Origin: Vulcanimicrobiota bacterium | Lineage (GTDB): Bacteria > Vulcanimicrobiota > Vulcanimicrobiia > Vulcanimicrobiales > Vulcanimicrobiaceae | Assembly: GCA_013036105.1 (NCBI GenBank) | Contig: JAAXCX010000004.1 | Location: 62,001 to 126,000 of the forward strand | Length of the DNA stretch: 64,000 nt | Reading direction: 5' to 3' | Part shown: positions 62,278-64,000 of the stretch, one piece after another | How the letters are laid out: each line of letters opens with the position of its first letter | How positions within the stretch are numbered: position 1 is the first letter of the stretch | Position numbers and translations under genes: made by a program | The notes under the pieces: generated by a model | Seen by the model: the letters and a program-made list of their open reading frames with translations, nothing else | The model's database searches: none | What the model was told of the DNA's origin: nothing

Positions 62278-63729
62278 CCGGAAGAGCAGCGTAGCGATCG
62301 CCGCGACGGCGAGATTGACCAGCAGCGCGTAAAACGCGATGTATCCGGGCACTGTGGCGCCGGCGTGCAGCGGAAAGATCGTCGTCGCAAACCTGGTTGA
62401 CTGTGCCATCCAGGTCGCGGTGACAAGTCCGGCGGCCCAGCCGGCAAGCAACGCGTTCCGGTGAAACCACGTCGTGTACAGCCCGATGATGACGGCGGGG
62501 AAAATCTGGACGATCCACGAGCCGCCCAGCAACTGAAATTCGATCGCGTACAGTGGCTTTATGGTGAGCGCGATCGCGAGTCCGCCCGCGAGCACCAGCA
62601 GCGCGATGATGCGCGCAGTGCGCGTTTCCACGGCCGGGCGCGCCAAGCGCTTTTGAAACGTCTGCAGGATGTTGCTGGCAAACAAATTCGCGGCGCCTAT
62701 TGCCATGATCGCCGCGGGAACGAGCGCGCCGATAACGATCGCAGCGAACGCGACTCCGGCAAACCAATTCGGGAAGAAGCGCGCGAAGAGGTCGGGGATA
62801 GCAAAATTTGGATCGCTCACGTGAATGTGCGCCGCGAGCGCGCAGTAGCCGAGCAGCGCGATCAACGTCAGCAAGATGCTGTAGAGCGGCAGCAGCGCGC
62901 AGTTGCGCCGGATAACGTCGGCGCTGCGCGCGCTGAGCACGCTTGTGATCGAGTGCGGATAGATGAAGAGCGCGAGCGCCGAACCGAGCGCGAGGGACGA
63001 GTAGGCAAAATACAGCGGCGGCGTCAGGATGGTCGAACCGGGCTTGGCTTTTGCCGCGAGCGCGGTCTGTGCCGCGCTGAAGACGTGCGCCCAGCCGCCC
63101 AGATGCTGCGGGATGATGATGATAGCCGCAATGACCGTAACGTAGATCAGCGTGTCTTTGACGAACGCGATCATCGCCGGCGCGCGCAAGCCGCTGGTAA
63201 ACGTATAGGCGGCAAGTAGGACAAAAGCGACGACGAGCATCGTTACCGCCGACCCGTGAGTCGGAGCGATACCGGAGCGTTCCAGAACGACCTGTACGCC
63301 GATGAGCTGCAGCGCGATGTACGGCATCGTGGCGACGACGCCGGTAAGGGCAACGGCGAGTTCGAGCGGCCGGCTCCCGAAACGATCGTGGACGAAATCC
63401 GCGGTCGTCACGTAGCCGCGCGCTTTAGCGACGGTCCAAAAACGAGCCATGACCAGAAACGCCAACGGATACGCGATGGTCGTGTACGGCACCGCGAAAA
63501 AAGCGATTGCGCCGGATCCAAAAGCGAAGGCCGGCACGGCGATGAACGTGTATGCCGTATACAGGTCGCCGCCCAAAAGAAACCACGTAACGATCGTCCC
63601 GAAGCGCCGTCCACCGAGCGCCCACTCTTCGAGCGACCTGAGATCTCTTCGACCCCAGCGTGCCGCTAAGAAGCCGAGCACGGCGACGCCAAAGACGAGC
63701 GCCACGAAGATCGCCGAGCCGCTAGTCAC
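62239..63729 (-). CDS. Sodium:solute symporter family transporter (second copy)
   Basis: The 496-residue protein has the SSS layout: EWALGGRRFGTIVTWFLLGGDLYTAYTF, TTADFVHDRFGSRPLELAVAL, a central ALGSALALFIYPHSITSVLSARS, and GALVPAAIMAIGAANLFASNIL. It resembles the symporter at 54668-56143 across its whole length but is clearly diverged, so it is probably an old paralogue with another substrate. The DUF3311 gene overlaps its start. The last codons overlap the convergent lipoprotein gene. Confidence 0.94.
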   Translation of the reverse strand: MTSGSAIFVALVFGVAVLGFLAARWGRRDLRSLEEWALGGRRFGTIVTWFLLGGDLYTAYTFIAVPAFAFGSGAIAFFAVPYTTIAYPLAFLVMARFWTVAKARGYVTTADFVHDRFGSRPLELAVALTGVVATMPYIALQLIGVQVVLERSGIAPTHGSAVTMLVVAFVLLAAYTFTSGLRAPAMIAFVKDTLIYVTVIAAIIIIPQHLGGWAHVFSAAQTALAAKAKPGSTILTPPLYFAYSSLALGSALALFIYPHSITSVLSARSADVIRRNCALLPLYSILLTLIALLGYCALAAHIHVSDPNFAIPDLFARFFPNWFAGVAFAAIVIGALVPAAIMAIGAANLFASNILQTFQKRLARPAVETRTARIIALLVLAGGLAIALTIKPLYAIEFQLLGGSWIVQIFPAVIIGLYTTWFHRNALLAGWAAGLVTATWMAQSTRFATTIFPLHAGATVPGYIAFYALLVNLAVAAIATLLFRLSKNELGAARIG

Positions 63730-63916
63730 GTTCGCGATCCCGCGTTGCGGTGTAGACGATCCAAACGATGAATGCGGAAAGCACGATCCAAAGAATCTGA
63801 TACCAGTAGAAGAACGGAAAACCGAAGAGCGCCGGGGATGAACGCGCGTAGAGCGGCGGGATCAGCGTCGCCGCGAACGGTACGAGAAGCAGCCAGTACC
63901 ACCGACGGTGTTTCAT
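63722..63916 (-). CDS. DUF3311 small membrane protein, partner of the second symporter
   Basis: The 64-residue product has two membrane helices and the DUF3311 core PPLYARSSPALFGFPFFYWYQILWI. It overlaps the symporter start by eight bases. It follows another reverse-strand gene whose TAG ends two bases upstream of this ATG, so at least three genes lie in one operon. Confidence 0.88.
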   Translation of the reverse strand: MKHRRWYWLLLVPFAATLIPPLYARSSPALFGFPFFYWYQILWIVLSAFIVWIVYTATRDRERD

Positions 63917-63917
63917 G

Positions 63918-64000
63918 CTATTTTAGCGACACGGTCCGTTCGGCCCAGATATCCGTGAGCGAAAACTTCCCCAGCCATTGCGAAATGGCCATCCCGCCGA
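63918..64000 (-). CDS. C-terminal fragment of a gene cut by the right edge
   Basis: On the reverse strand an open frame enters from the right edge and stops at TAG 63918-63920. It gives at least 27 residues ending in QWLGKFSLTDIWAERTVSLK. Tight spacing to the DUF3311 gene supports a real operon gene. The protein cannot be identified from this fragment. Confidence 0.5.
   Translation of the reverse strand, partial: GGMAISQWLGKFSLTDIWAERTVSLK

Overview
The window is high-GC bacterial DNA, roughly 60-65 percent G+C by eye with a drop near 41.0-45.06 kb. It is densely coded, with no gene-free stretch longer than about 190 bases. Two TonB-dependent-receptor-like outer-membrane proteins with N-terminal carboxypeptidase-regulatory-like domains and several lipoproteins point to a diderm bacterium. 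The receptor style, the many LuxR/BTAD ATPase regulators and the unusual placement of rpoB and rpoC fit a deep-branching uncultured lineage such as Candidatus Eremiobacterota (WPS-2). That assignment is inference; rpoB and rpoC in the window would settle it. No tRNA, rRNA, CRISPR array or transposase was seen.

Layout. 1-9 kb: a PDZ-membrane sensor-like gene cut by the left edge, an EmrB-type drug exporter, a multicopper oxidase fused to a ZIP metal transporter, a second PDZ-membrane-GAF protein, a glutathionyl-hydroquinone reductase, and a degenerate anti-sigma-type ATPase next to a secreted protein. 9-27 kb: rpoB and rpoC lie 10 kb apart. Between them are a receptor/lipoprotein pair, small envelope proteins, an alpha/beta hydrolase, an orphan pseudopilin, an MFS exporter and a STAS protein. 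Each polymerase gene has its own sigma70-type promoter, and the two promoters share the same start-site octamer. 27-32 kb: a RecB-nuclease/UPF1-type helicase, a fatty-acid desaturase and a small LuxR regulator. 32-46 kb: a regulatory island with three large ATPase/TPR regulators (one BTAD type, two LuxR type), an amidase-like enzyme, a sortilin-like BNR repeat protein, a possible 20-residue peptide gene and an HD-GYP phosphodiesterase. 46-54 kb: a response regulator, histidine kinase and TonB-type receptor in one overlapping operon, then an M20 amidohydrolase with a Tag-like glycosylase. 54-64 kb: two Na+/solute symporters, each with a DUF3311 partner, a PYROXD2-like oxidoreductase with an O-methyltransferase and a TMEM175-like channel, a GT39 glycosyltransferase, a polytopic membrane protein and a lipoprotein.

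How it fits together. Much of the content concerns envelope transport and signal-responsive regulation. The items most worth a second look are the oxidase-ZIP fusion, the separated rpoB and rpoC with matching promoters, an 11-bp-period direct repeat placed like a SARP operator beside the BTAD regulator, and the short hydrophobic ORF with a perfect Shine-Dalgarno between a TPR-type LuxR regulator and HD-GYP.
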